A stretch of DNA of 64,000 bases from Larimichthys crocea (GCF_000972845.2 NC_040022.1:2920047-2984046), one strand, 5' to 3'. Counted from the first letter of the stretch, positions 42,573-52,735 are shown. Notes: generated from the sequence alone by a model not told the origin. Program-made: numbers and translations.

Positions 42573-44626
42573 CACGCACACACACGCACACACGCATGCA
42601 CACGCACGCACGCACACACACGCATGCACACACACGCACGCACACACACACACACGCACACACACACACACACACCTTCGTTAAACTAATCAGTGAGTTA
42701 AATGTCAGTCAGACTTCATGATGAGGAAGTTCAACATTTCCCCCTTTAAGAGTGCTGTCAATCAAACGAGCAGGAGATGTTTGACTGACAGACTGAACGT
42801 CCGCCGTCTTCATGGAGACAGACGGAGGAAGTAACTTAAAGTCTGTTTTACCGCCTGGTTTCTATGTTTCAGCTGCAGGATGAGCGTCTGTCAGTCATCG
42901 ACAGAGATAATCGCCTCCTGGCCTCCAAACTGTCCGACATAGTTTGCTCTAAAGGCCTGGTGGAGCATCAGAACCACTACCACCTGAGGAGGTAAGAACC
43001 TGATGATGTCATGTTCTGTCACGTCACGTCATGTTCTGTCACATCATGTCATGTTCTGTCACGCCACGTCATGTTCTGTCACGTCACGTCATGTTCTGCC
43101 ACATCATGTTCTGTCACATCACGTCATGTTCTGTCACATCATGTTCTGTCACATCACGTCACATCATGTTCTGTCATGTTCTGTCACGTCATGACATGTT
43201 CTGTTACGTCATGTTCTGTCACGTCATGTTCTGTCACGTCACATCGTGTTCTGTCACGTCATGTTTTGTCACATCATGTTCTGTCACGTCATGTTCTGTC
43301 ACGTCACATCACATCATGTTCTGTCATGTTCTGTCACGTCATGTTCTGTCACGTCACATCATATCATGTTCTGTCACGTCACAACATGTTCTGTCACGTC
43401 ATGTTCTGTCACGTCACAACATGTTCTGTCACATCATGTTCTGTCACGTCACGTTACGTCATGTTCTGTCACGTCACGTTACGTCATGTTCTGTCACGTC
43501 ATATGATGTTCTGTCACATTATGTTCTGTCACGTCATGTCACGTCATGTTCTGTCACGTCATGTCATGTTCTGTCACGTTACGTTACATCATGTTCTGTC
43601 ACATTATGTTCTGTCACGTCATGTCACGTCATGTTCTGTCACGTCAAGTCATGTTCTGTCACGTCAAGTCATGTCATGTTCAGTCATGTTCTGTCACGTT
43701 ACGTTCTTTCTGTCACGTCATGTAATAATAACGCCTTATTTCACAAAGTTGACTTGTCATGGTGACCGTTACATGCGCTTTTGTTGACTCAGCATTAAAA
43801 CCTCAGAGTTGCCGGGTCTTTAACACGGCTGTGACGATGCCAGTGCTCCTTGTTGGACCTTTAAATAATTGATGTGAGCGGTCCTGCTCTGTTACGCTGT
43901 TGAATTATTGATCTGGATGTGCATGTGTGATGGTGGTGACGGTCTTTGGTATTTATCTTCCCTCACAGCAAATGTAAGGGAGCTATGAAGCCTCTCTGAA
44001 ATCTTTTATTCTGTGACAACGAAGAGCTGCCATGAATCTACTTTGACAACCAGGAACGAAACAGTGACGCTGTAAAACCACTTCCTGTGAACACTCCATC
44101 CTTTCCACCAGTGTGTTGTAGTATTTAGGATCAGTCTTGGTCTTGAGATCAGTCTCGGGTCTGTCTCAGCGTTTCCATGTCATGACTTTTACATTTTAAA
44201 TTTCAGCCTGAATGTTAACAAGAGGAGGGAGGAGCTTCTTCTGGTCAGTCGTCAAAATCAAGCCATCTACCAGCGAATCACGTCTCGCCAGTCAGAGTAC
44301 CGCCGCCAGCTGTGGTTGGATGACTGGGAGAGGGCGGAGCGTCGGCGGGACGATATTTCCCGATACCCCCGAGGACTCGTGGAGAAACAGGTGAGTGAAA
44401 CACGAGACAGTGTTATGATTCACCCACAACTCGAATACGCACAGAAGACAAAAATCTGACTTCTTCTTCGTGTTTTTGTTGGCGCACGTCGATCCGTGTT
44501 TCATGTTTGTCTCTGCAGAAGTCGCTCAGGAAGGTGAAGTTTGCGGCTGTGAATGGCAGCGAGCGCTCGACGAGCTGCAGCAACACCGACACAGACAAGA
44601 CGGACAGGACGAGCCGAGACACCTGA
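41669..44626 (+). CDS. cfap97d1: cfap97d-type gene: CFAP97 domain-containing protein (five exons)
   Basis: Joined: 41669-41761, 42437-42517, 42873-42991, 44207-44390, 44519-44626. The total is 585 nt, or 194 residues plus TGA, with all junctions GT-AG and in phase. The product starts [20 protein letters not shown] and contains [30 protein letters not shown], and [19 protein letters not shown], a helical coiled-coil-like region typical of the CFAP97/hemingway family. CFAP97D1 acts in sperm flagellar axonemes in mice; a ciliary or flagellar role here is family-based inference. A poly(A) signal follows at 44826. CFAP97D1 and CFAP97D2 are close relatives, so the exact orthologue (symbol) is uncertain. 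Confidence 0.85.
41762..42436 (+). repeat. cfap97d intron 1: minisatellite of GGTGGAGGACAGAGGTAAA type
   Basis: Most of this 675-nt intron (about 41770-42395) is a degenerate tandem repeat of about 20 bp built from GGTGGAGGACAGAGGTAAA and GGTGGACGATGGAGGTAAA variants. Every unit holds GGTAAA, so it offers many donor-like sites right after the true donor GTAAGAG. Confidence 0.85.
42437..42517 (+). CDS. cfap97d1: cfap97d exon 2
   Basis: This exon has 27 codons between TTCAG and GTCACTT. It encodes [20 protein letters not shown] and LKLKKLQ. The PxVDxK and HxxLKLKKL motifs are the core of the CFAP97 domain. The donor is GTCACT, weaker than usual, and lies directly beside a long CA microsatellite. 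Confidence 0.82.
42518..42872 (+). repeat. cfap97d intron 2, with CA/CG microsatellite
   Basis: 42529-42674 is a compound (CA)n tract with many CACGCA interruptions, starting 11 nt after the exon 2 donor. The rest of the intron is unique sequence. Confidence 0.85.
42873..42991 (+). CDS. cfap97d1: cfap97d exon 3
   Basis: This 119-nt exon starts after GTTTCAG with [20 protein letters not shown] and ends HLRR (split codon) at GTAAGAA. The ERLSxIxRDNRLL motif is conserved in CFAP97D proteins. A second CAG six bases downstream could act as an alternative acceptor with loss of two residues. Confidence 0.85.
42992..44206 (+). repeat. cfap97d intron 3, with ATGTTCTGTCACGTC minisatellite
   Basis: Positions 43003-43725 are a tandem array whose core is ATGTTCTGTCACGTC (15 bp), with 5- and 10-bp internal slippage (CACGTCACGTC). 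The array keeps long frames open on the plus strand (up to 258 codons) with a repetitive translation, which is a by-product and not a gene. 43726-44206 is unique intron. Confidence 0.88.
44207..44390 (+). CDS. cfap97d1: cfap97d exon 4
   Basis: This 184-nt exon starts after AATTTCAG and ends at GAGAAACAG|GTGAGT. It encodes [40 protein letters not shown] and [17 protein letters not shown]. It is highly charged and predicted helical. The NxxxREEL and [10 protein letters not shown] segments fit the family. Confidence 0.85.
44519..44626 (+). CDS. cfap97d1: cfap97d exon 5 (last)
   Basis: This exon starts after CTCTGCAG and encodes [20 protein letters not shown] followed by [15 protein letters not shown] and TGA at 44624-44626. 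The Ser/Thr/Asp-rich tail is probably disordered. The coordinates close the reading frame exactly. Confidence 0.82.
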   Translation, partial: KSLRKVKFAAVNGSERSTSCSNTDTDKTDRTSRDT

Positions 44627-44825
44627 AGCACCGACGAAAATCTGACTCTGCAAATATGAAATTAAAAACTCTATTGATCCTTAAAGCAGCAGTGTGTCTC
44701 TGTTTATGTAACGTTTTTTCACTCTGATATAACGAAACATTTTTGTTTGAAGGATTTTAGAAATGATTTCTCTCTGTCTGTCTCGTGTCGTGTTTTTGTG
44801 CTTTGTTACATTTTGATTTAAATCC

Positions 44826-44831
44826 AATAAA
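44826..44831 (+). terminator. cfap97d poly(A) signal
   Basis: AATAAA lies 200 nt after the cfap97d stop codon, in the same orientation and followed by a T/GT-rich stretch. It is the first canonical hexamer after the stop. Confidence 0.65.
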
Positions 44832-45325
44832 AGTTTCTGGATCACTGATTATGAATTTTTCTGTTGCTGTCGTGTCTCACAGCACGGTCTGGAAACCACC
44901 CATTAATGTTTCAGTATCAACACTATCCAGTATCCCTTTGATATAAATCTTCCTTCTGCCCTTTAAGCTTGTGGTCCCCACAAAACGGTTGGACCCAAGT
45001 ATAGCTGGTCCTTATTTTTTGGACCCCACAAAGCAGTAAAACAAGTCTCCCCCCCCCCACACACACACACCCCATCATTGATTTATATATCTAAACGTAA
45101 TAACCGTCCTCTAACCTGACCTTGTTGATGTTTGGCTGTTAGCAAAGTTGTCAACTTGCTGCTTTTTGATCAGAAGTAATGTAATCAGAACAAATACTCG
45201 AGTACAGCTGAACATAGTTACCGCAGTGGGATTACACTCTGACACTGGAGACAACAAACACTGATTTATACGTTGATGTTGCTTTTCAAAAACTGCTCTT
45301 ACCAAAGTCTTGCCATCCTCTAGAC
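44832..45325. other. intergenic, between cfap97d and the hAT element
   Basis: Mostly unique, with a poly-C/CA stretch at 45051-45070 and the dispersed repeat at 45165-45240. Confidence 0.5.
45165..45240. repeat. dispersed repeat, second copy of 1560-1650
   Basis: The 47-bp core is identical to 1564-1610. It lies just upstream of the hAT element. Confidence 0.5.
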
Positions 45326-46038
45326 CAGGGATGGGCAGCTGGCGGCCTGGAGGCTGCACACTGGAAGTGGCCCTGAGATAATTTTTTGAAAATGATAAAA
45401 ATGTGTCATCTACATGTAATTACACAGTTGGCCACTAGATAGCGCCTCCAATGCAGACGCCACCTTGTGTGTGCTTCTTCTCTAACGTCCAGATATGCCT
45501 GAGAGCGGAGGAAAACGAAAACGTGGCCGAGAAAATCGTGTGTTTCAGGTGAAATGAGAAGAAGACTATCTGTTCACAGAGTTGAAAGAAAAGCCTATGT
45601 GCTTAGAGACGCTATCTGCCATGAAAGATTTCAATTTAGGTTTAAGCTAAATACGAGAAATATACTGGAGCTGCAAGCGCTGCTATAGCAGCTGACCTCA
45701 AATCAAACATCAGGTACTTTTTACCAGAGCCGAAACGAGCAGTCTGCACTCAAGGCATCTTTGAGGTATATGGTCATTTGTATTTTTTATTTCATGAGAG
45801 CCCTTTGCACTGAAAAAGACTACAACTGTTATACATGCATTTGAGCATGAAATGTGTTAAGTTACTGCACTGCATGTTGGGTCAATAAACATGTGTGTAT
45901 GTATATGTCTATATATACACACAAACATTTAATATGGCAGTTTTATCATATCTGGTTAAGTGTGTGGTTCTATGTGGCCCTCTGGTAATGTCAACGGAAA
46001 ATGGTGGCCCCCTCTATCATTTAAGTTGCCCATCCCTG
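45326..46038. mobile_element. hAT-type DNA transposon remnant with TIRs and 8-bp target-site duplication
   Basis: The ends are CAGGGATGGGCAGCTGGC (45326) and, inverted, AAGTTGCCCATCCCTG (46038). The flanks are CTCTAGAC and CTCTGGAT, an 8-bp target duplication with two transitions. Internally, 45495-45660 translates in pieces to GGKRKRGRENRVFQVK and KPMCLETLSAMKDFNL, similar to the BED-like N-terminus of Charlie/GTF2IRD2-type hAT transposases. The catalytic region is missing, so it is not autonomous. Confidence 0.7.
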
Positions 46039-47010
46039 CTCTGGATGTTCATGAATCATATTTGAAGAGTCAGCCACCTGCCTGACTGTAATGGAGTATT
46101 TAAAACACAGATTTTTTTTAATTTCCTCGTCCAGTATAACTAATTTTATATATGATAATATTGTTTTATCAGATCATGCCCCAATCTCACTATTTTACAA
46201 TGTTGAACAATTAAATACTACACACTCTAAATGGCTACAAGATTCTGACACATTGATCTCTACTTCTCAATAAATATGAATCAAACAACTGCAACCATTA
46301 GGTGGGCAGCTTTTAAAGCATATATTAGAGGACAAATGATAAGCTTCACCAGCTGTAAATTTAATAAATTCAAACAGACAATGAATGAATTAGACTCTAA
46401 AATTAGAGAGAGAGGTTATCGTAGATGATTTGACACAAAAAAAATTACTGACCCTTAAAGCAAAATACGAGGAGCTTGGAGATGGTCTAATAAGACTGAA
46501 ACTAACTTTTTATGATCAGGGTGAAAAGCCAGGTAAGTTGTTAGCTTGGCAGATAAAGAAACTTGAATCTGACAGAGCAACTAATTAATCAATTAATGTA
46601 ATTAGGAACAAAAAGGAGAATTATCTGCAGATCCCACAGAAATAAATGTCTCATATTATAAAACCCTTTAGAATTCTGACAGCCCACTAAACCAAAACAG
46701 ATGTTTAGATGTTTATGTGGAATCCTTTAGATCAGGTCGCCTCCCCGCTTCATTACGTAGCGCTCTGATCACTCTTATTCTAAAACCAGGCAAAGCTTTG
46801 ACCGAAAGCGGTTCTTACAGAACCATATCACTTTTAAATTCTGGTGCAAAGATTATAGCTAAGGTTCTAGCTATGAGACTAGAGAAGGTTCTACCAGCCG
46901 TTATACATGGGGACCAGAATGGTTCTGTGCAAAATCATCAGGGGTTCCACAATGTGAGGAGAGTTCTTAATATAATCCACGAGTGTGAAGAGTCCCCTGA
47001 TACCGCAACA

Positions 47011-47183
47011 CAGTGGTCCCTGGTTTATCGCGGGGGATACGTTCTAAAAATAACCCGCAATAGACGAAATCCGAGAAGTGATCAACTTTATTTTTTACAA
47101 TTATTATCCATATTTTAACCACACACTTTTATACACTTTTCTCAGACAGGCATTAACATTTTCTCACATTTCTCTCTTATTTA
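47011..47183. mobile_element. MITE-like/DNA transposon end inserted in the LINE
   Basis: CAGTGGTCCCTGGTTTATCG, followed by a CGCGGG and AACCCGC stretch, abruptly replaces the LINE reading frame. It resembles the end of a short DNA transposon (Tigger/MITE class), but I cannot see a full terminal inverted repeat pair. The classification is tentative. Confidence 0.35.
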
Positions 47184-48430
47184 GGCAAGGCAAGTTTATT
47201 TGTATAGCACAATTCGTACACAAGGCAATTCATAGTGCTTTACAGAGGCAAGGGAAAACATTTGACATCAAGACAAGCAATAGCAATAGAAATAAAAAAA
47301 TAAAAAGAGAAGAACATTTTATTAAAAACATTAATACATTAAAACATTAAACGAATCACTGGATTATGATTAAAAATTCTTTAAAAGTTCTTTAAAGAGC
47401 TCAGCCATGAGCACGTGAAAAGAGAAAAGTCTTTAACCTGGATTTCAAAGTGCTCAGAGTTGGGGCTGATTTCAGTCCTGCTGTTTGTTCCAGTTGTGAG
47501 CAGCATAACTGCTAAATGCTGCTTCACCGTGTCTGGTTTGAACTCTGTGCTCCACTATCTGACCTGAGTCAGTAGATCTCAGAGCCCTACTTGGTCCTAT
47601 ATTCAACTAGCATGTCCGTTATGTACTGTGGGCCTAACACCATTCAGTGATTTGTAAACTAGTAGCAGAACTTTAAAATCTATTCTGTGGCTAACTGGGA
47701 GCCAGTTGTAAAGACTTAAGACTGGGGTGATGTGTTCTGATCTCTTTGTCTAGTCAACAATCGAGTGCTGCGTTCTGAATGGCGCAGCTGTTGATACTTT
47801 TTTGGGGGGTCCAGTCTAAAGACCATTACAGTAGTCAAGTCTACTGGAGAGATGAAAGCATGGATCAGTTCTCTGATCTGTTTGGGACATAAAGCCCTTA
47901 ACTCTGGATGTTCTTAAGTTGGTGAAGCTGTTTTGGTGACTGATTTTATGTGACTGTTGAAGGTCAGATCTGAGTCTATCAACACGCCAAGGTTTCGGAC
48001 TTGGTCTTAGTTTCTAGAGACAGTAACTCAAGGTGTTTACTGACAGCAACCCTCTTCTCTTTATTGCCAAAAACATGACCTCAGTTTTTTCTTGATTTAA
48101 CTGAAGTAATTTTGTTTCATCCAATTTTTGACTTGCTCTAGACAGTTACACAATGACTCTATAGGACTGCGTCATCGGGGACAGCGCAAGATATATCTGT
48201 GTGTCATCTGCATAACTATGATAGTTGACATTAGAATTCTGCGACTTTGACCCAAAGGCAGCATATAAGGCTGAACAAAAAGGTCCCAAGAACTGACCCC
48301 TGAGGAACCCCACATGTCCATAGCCACTCGATCTGATTGATTACTTCCAATGGTCACAAAATAACTCCGCTCTCCAAGTAGGACCTGAACCATTCTAGGA
48401 CTGTTCCACGGAGTCTCTCAAAGTTCAAAC
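47184..48430 (-). mobile_element. L2-type LINE 3' part, antisense in the L1
   Basis: On the minus strand this reads as the end of an L2-clade reverse transcriptase: PLGS-like, then NVNYHSYADAD-like (48230-48180; the catalytic YADD motif reads imperfectly because of indels), KTEVMF, LGVLIDSDLTFN, and LDYCNGL-like pieces. It finishes with a tail GTGCTATACAAATAAAC (47213-47197), the typical L2 3' end. Many stops and shifts are present. It is dead. Confidence 0.65.
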
Positions 48431-49629
48431 TTTCGAGATTTAACAAAAAATAGACAATACTGTTTTAGTAAATGAAACCAAAGATCAAACCTGTTTCAAG
48501 GCCAAACATTTTTAACAAATTTCATTTTAATGAAAAAAACAGTAGCTTCCCACCCATTTGTGAACGCCATAGAGGGATAAAATATGCGGCATCAGAATAA
48601 ACCAAAGATAAGTAATCTTAGTTCAGCCAATTATGACGCCATGGCTGTGAGGTGTTGGAAGAGATCACTAGATGGACAACACTGCCTCTCTCTACACTGG
48701 GAAGAATAGGCATAGTAAAAGACTATACTGCCTCATTTTATAGATTTTTCAGTCAATTCCACTTCCTCCTCCCTTTTTTCCTAAACCAGAAAGCTTCTTT
48801 CTAATTTCATCTGGAACAATAGGAAGCCAAGACTCAGACTCTCCCTCTTATATTTACCTTATGATGAGGGAGGGCTACAGTTGCCAAATCTAGAAATGGT
48901 ATTATTGGGCGGCTCAGTTGAGGACCACAATGTTTTGATTTCGAAAGATTTTTCATGCCCTGGTTAGAAATTGAAAAACTGTCGTCAAAGGTTTGTCGTG
49001 GGAATATCTATCATACCTAGCATCTTTTTTAACAATTAAAGAGAGGTAACTACTAATCCTTTTGTAAAAAAACACTATTTCACTTACTTAACTTACTTTT
49101 TGTACATGTCCTGAACTAAAATCATTTTGGGAACATTTCAGTAAATTTAATCAAAGATTCCAGGTTGGAATACGAGGACTATACCAGTTGACATTAAGTT
49201 GGGGAGAAGAGAGGAAGAAGAAATCTTTTACAAATGTTACTGACAGCAGCATTTAAATGTGTCCACAGGATTGAGAAATGTGGAAAATTTACCAGATGGA
49301 ACAAAGAACTCGCCTCCTCGACACTTCAAAAAGAATAGATTTGTTCACAGGTGGAGCTCTGCCATGGCTACACTAGTGCAGAGAGTGATGTGAAGTTACT
49401 GCAGAGACCATTCTGCATGACTCACCTCAACCTTAAAGCCCTCTTCTGTCCATTTTTAATGAGTTATTCATTTCTCTTCTCTCTCACTTATTTTGACTTA
49501 TTTTAATTCTTTAATGACTGAAACAGCAGACACATGTGGATATGAATGTATGTGAGTGAAGAAGTTGCTGAAACCTGAATGAAAACTAAGTTAAAAACAA
49601 AAAGTTGAAGCTCTTGTTGTTCCAAAGCT

Positions 49630-49866
49630 TTGTCAGGGTGTTTCCTAATGAGCCAATCAAAGCTCACTTACAGAGCTGCACTGAGAGGAGGAGCAACACT
49701 GAAAGAGGAGAAGCTTCAACGTCACATTTCCTCAAATGAAAGTGAAAGGTTGTCAGAGTGTCAGCAGCTGCAGTCGAGACAAGTCTCTCTGTTTGTCTGT
49801 GAAGAAAAGTTCAACTGAATCCATCAGGTTCTTCTCAACAAAACAGCAGAATCTCTGTAAACACTG
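49630..49866 (+). promoter_or_regulatory. TRIM gene candidate 5' UTR exon A, with ISRE-like element
   Basis: The sequence ends CAGAATCTCTGTAAACACTG at a consensus donor GTGAGTAC (GT at 49867). It contains GAAAGTGAAA at 49738-49747, which fits the GAAANNGAAA core of an interferon-stimulated response element. It lies 1.2 kb before the TRIM coding exon. Interferon induction is common for fish TRIM genes, so the site makes sense, but its activity is inferred. Confidence 0.45.
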
Positions 49867-50221
49867 GTGAGTACACTGCACTACAAAGCTTCTTAAAGTT
49901 TGTTATAGCACATACTATATGAGGAAGAAGCTCATCCAACTGTCACAGAGAAAACATAGCAGATAAACCAGGCCTGCTAAAAGATAACTAGCCTAGATAA
50001 GACGGCCTTTGGATTGCTGAAGTTCAGAGTCCAGGATCTGATTTCATACAGTCATAAGTTGATGTTCTTACAACTTCTACACTGTTTAAAACTTTGATTA
50101 ACAGCCTTACAACTTCAATGTTGTCCCACGCCCTGTTTCTGTACTTCCTGCTGTCTGTCTTTGTGAGGCAGTACAGCTGATAATATTTACTGTGTTTCAA
50201 GAACTGCTATTACAAGTCTCT

Positions 50222-50289
50222 TCTGTTCTCTCTGGAAAGAAACTTCAACTGGATTTCTGCACAAACAGCAGAATCTCTGTCAATCACTG
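50222..50289 (+). other. TRIM gene candidate alternative 5' UTR exon B (duplicate of exon A)
   Basis: This stretch closely repeats the end of exon A: AACAGCAGAATCTCTGT, then CACTG and GTGAGTACACTGCACTACA. Two near-identical donors thus lie 423 nt apart. They are probably tandem-duplicated leader exons that could each splice to 51093. Confidence 0.45.
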
Positions 50290-50689
50290 GTGAGTACACT
50301 GCACTACAAAAGACAAACAACACTGACTAATATTTGCTCATAATTCAGTTCAAGCAAAACTTCTTTAAAACATGTTGGACCATGTAAAAATGAACATGTC
50401 ATAGAAATGTGTCACTTTTGATGAAAAACAACAAATGTCATTTCCAGGTAAAAACCAAACAGTGACTGAAACTCCGGCTAGTTAATGGTTAGACACAATG
50501 CAGTCACAGCCAGCTTTAGCTTAAGCTGATTCACCAACCGTTTCCAGTAGAATCAAAACCTCAGCTCCACTCAGACAGGAAGTTCTATAGAAATACCACC
50601 ACTGGACTGGACCTCTGCGCTGTCCTTCACTCACAGCATCGCAGGAACTGACTGTAGAATGAGCTGTTTTAGTACATCTGAATGAACAG

Positions 50690-50945
50690 AGACTTTATTT
50701 AATCCCTCAACGGGGAAATTTCTTTTCACTCAGTTTATTTACATGCATTTTAAAACCGAACACCATACACGGTCATAGACATGCAATGTGGAGAGAGATG
50801 GTGGAGTGATGGCAGCCCCCCTGAGGAGCGCCTGCGAGCAGTTGGGGGGTCGGTGCCTTGCTCAAGGCAACCTCGGCAGTGACCCAGGAGGTGAACTGGC
50901 ACCTCTCCAGCTACCAGCCACCGTCCCATTTTGGTCCATGCTGAC
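50690..50945 (-). mobile_element. teleost interspersed repeat (LINE/SINE-type)
   Basis: It contains CTCAACGGGGAAATTTC, GGGTCGGTGCCTTGCTCAAG and GGAGGTGAACTGGCACCTCT, a combination common in fish genomes. It lies in the TRIM 5' intron. The class is not certain. Confidence 0.4.
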
Positions 50946-51102
50946 TTGAACAAACATTTTCTCAGTAATTTGGAACTCGTTGGTTCAATATAACAAACGA
51001 ATCCAGGATGACTTATTCTTAAATCTGTGTGATTTGAATAAAAATCAAAGACATGTAATTACACTTTGTCTTTCACACTTTTCTGTCCTCAGAGTTGTAG
51101 AT

Positions 51103-52735
51103 ATGTCTGCTGCCAGCTGTTGCTGACTGAAGATCAGTTTGTGCTCCATCTGTCTGGATTGTGTTCACTGATCCAGTCACCACACCATGTGGACAACAAC
51201 TTCTGTAAAACCTGCAATCACTGAACACTGGAATATTAGTCCAGTGTCAGTGTCCCAACTGTAAAAAAGGTTTTCTCCACAAAAACTGAGCTGCAGTCAA
51301 TACTTTCATCTCTGAGTGGCTGCTCAGTTCAGACAGTCAGCTCAACAGAAAGCCAGCAGCAGCAGCTCCGAGCAACAAGTTTCCCAAACCAGGAGAAGTT
51401 CCCTGTGAGTCTGCACTGGAACCAAACTGAAGGCCCTGAAGTCCGGCCTGGGTGTCTGTCTCCTACTGTGAGACTCACCTGGAGCTCATCTGACACGTCA
51501 GGTCTGAAGAAACATCAGCTGATCGACCCTGTGGAGGAACCTGGAAGGCAGGATGTGTACTGAAGCCACGATAAACTGCTGGAGATGTTCTTTAAGACGA
51601 CCCGATGTGTGGTCTGCATGCTCTGCACTGTTTTAGACCACAAGACACATGATGTTGTTCCTCTGAAAGAAGAATATGAAGGAAAGAGACTGAGCTGGAG
51701 AAGACAGAGGCTGAAATTCAGCAGATGATCCAGAAGAGACGACTGAAGATTGAGGAGATGAAACGCTCAGTGAAGCTCAGTAAGGAAGATGCAGACAGAG
51801 AGATAGCAGATGGTGTTCAGGTCTTCACCGCTCTGAAGGAGTCTGTTGAGAGAATCAGGCCGAGCTCATCGACACCATCAAAGAGAAGAGAGAAGAAGAG
51901 GAACAGGCTGAAGGCTTCATCAAAGAGCGGACAGGAAATCTCTGAGCTGAGAAGAGAAAGCACGAGGTAGCACAGCTCTCACAGTCTCAAGACCACCTTC
52001 CCCCTCCTCCAAAGCTTCCCGTCCCTGAACACTGCTCCACCCACCAAGGACTGGACAGAAGTCAGCGTCCGTCCACCTTCATATGAGGGGACTGTGGTGA
52101 GAGCTGTGAATCAGCTGGAGGAGACGCTCAGTAAACAGATGAAGAAGCTGCTTGAGGTCGAGCTGAAGAGGGTCCAGCTGTTTGCAGTGGATGTGACACT
52201 CGATCCTGATACAGCAAATCCCTGGCTCATCCTGTCTGATGATGGGAAACAAGTTAAACTTGGTGATGTAAAGAAGAATGTCCCAGACAATTCAGAGAGA
52301 TTTGATACTTGTCCTTGTGTCTTAGCAAAGCAGAGTTTCTCTTCAGGAAGATTTTATTATGAGGTTCTGGTTAAAGGGAAGACTGAGTGGACTTTAGGAG
52401 TGGCCAGAGAGTCGATCAACAGGAAGGGAGAAATCATAGTGAGTCCTCAGAATGGTTACTGGACGATATTGTTGAGGAATGAAAATGAGTACAAAGCACT
52501 TGCTGGTCCTGCAGTCCGTCTCTCTCTGAAGTCTCAGCCTGAGAAGGTGGGGGTGTTTGTGGATTATGAGGAGGGTCTGGTCTCCTTTTATGACGTTGAT
52601 GCTGCAGCTCTTATCTACTCCTTTACTGGCTGCTGCTTCACTGAGAAACTCTACCCATACTTTAGTCCATGTAATAATGATGGAGGTAAAAACTCTGCCC
52701 CTCTGATCATCTCTCCTGTCAATCACACTGAGTAG
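51103..52735 (+). pseudogene. bloodthirsty-like TRIM gene (RING, B-box, coiled coil, PRY-SPRY), frameshifted 5' half
   Basis: A single large exon follows acceptor GTCCTCAG (AG at 51091-51092). Read across frames it gives a RING (CSICLD, PCGHNFCKTC and CPNCKK pieces, 51143-51270), B-box pieces (about 51400-51650, ending CMLCTVLDHKTHDVVPLKEE), a coiled coil (TEAEIQQMIQKRRLKIEEMK, from 51706) and PRY-SPRY. Fish TRIM/bloodthirsty proteins with this order are E3 ubiquitin ligases, many involved in antiviral immunity. Several one- or two-base shifts break the frame: near 51119, 51142, 51160, 51193, 51216, 51390 and 51857. They may be true decay or uncorrected long-read errors, which are common in this assembly. 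If corrected, the protein would be of usual length (about 540 residues). Confidence 0.8.
52094..52735 (+). CDS. intact PRY-SPRY (B30.2) half of the TRIM gene
   Basis: The frame is open from about 51946 to TAG at 52733-52735. There is no ATG at its beginning; it continues the TRIM exon after the last frameshift. The PRY part has VTLDPDTANPWLILSDDGKQ. The SPRY part has SFSSGRFYYEV, WTLGVARESI, VGVFVDYEEGLVSFYDV and the terminal APLIISPVNHTE. These are the LDP, WEVE-like and LDYE-like signatures of B30.2 domains, which bind target proteins (pathogen or host ligands in TRIM5/TRIM21-like proteins). No key motif is missing. The ligand is unknown. Confidence 0.85.
   Translation: MVRAVNQLEETLSKQMKKLLEVELKRVQLFAVDVTLDPDTANPWLILSDDGKQVKLGDVKKNVPDNSERFDTCPCVLAKQSFSSGRFYYEVLVKGKTEWTLGVARESINRKGEIIVSPQNGYWTILLRNENEYKALAGPAVRLSLKSQPEKVGVFVDYEEGLVSFYDVDAAALIYSFTGCCFTEKLYPYFSPCNNDGGKNSAPLIISPVNHTE

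Larger units (their letters stand above)
46080..49420 (+). mobile_element. L1/Tx1-type LINE, interrupted and decayed
   Basis: Three parts of a LINE ORF2 are visible in order. The endonuclease end has IVLSDHAPISLFYNV (46150-46210). The reverse transcriptase start has SGRLPASLRSALITLILKPG, SYRTISLLNSGAKIIAKVLA and MRLEKVLPAVI (46717-46990). A later part at 48650-48960 resembles the region after the polymerase domain. The SDHAP motif is typical of APE-type endonucleases. The element is split at 47011 by other repeats, and stops are frequent, so it is inactive. Confidence 0.7.

Noticed and set aside
43011..43787. 258-codon and 244-codon Cys/His/Ser-rich open frames
   Set aside because: They are translations of the ATGTTCTGTCACGTC tandem array inside cfap97d intron 3. 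A repeat unit without stops keeps frames open.
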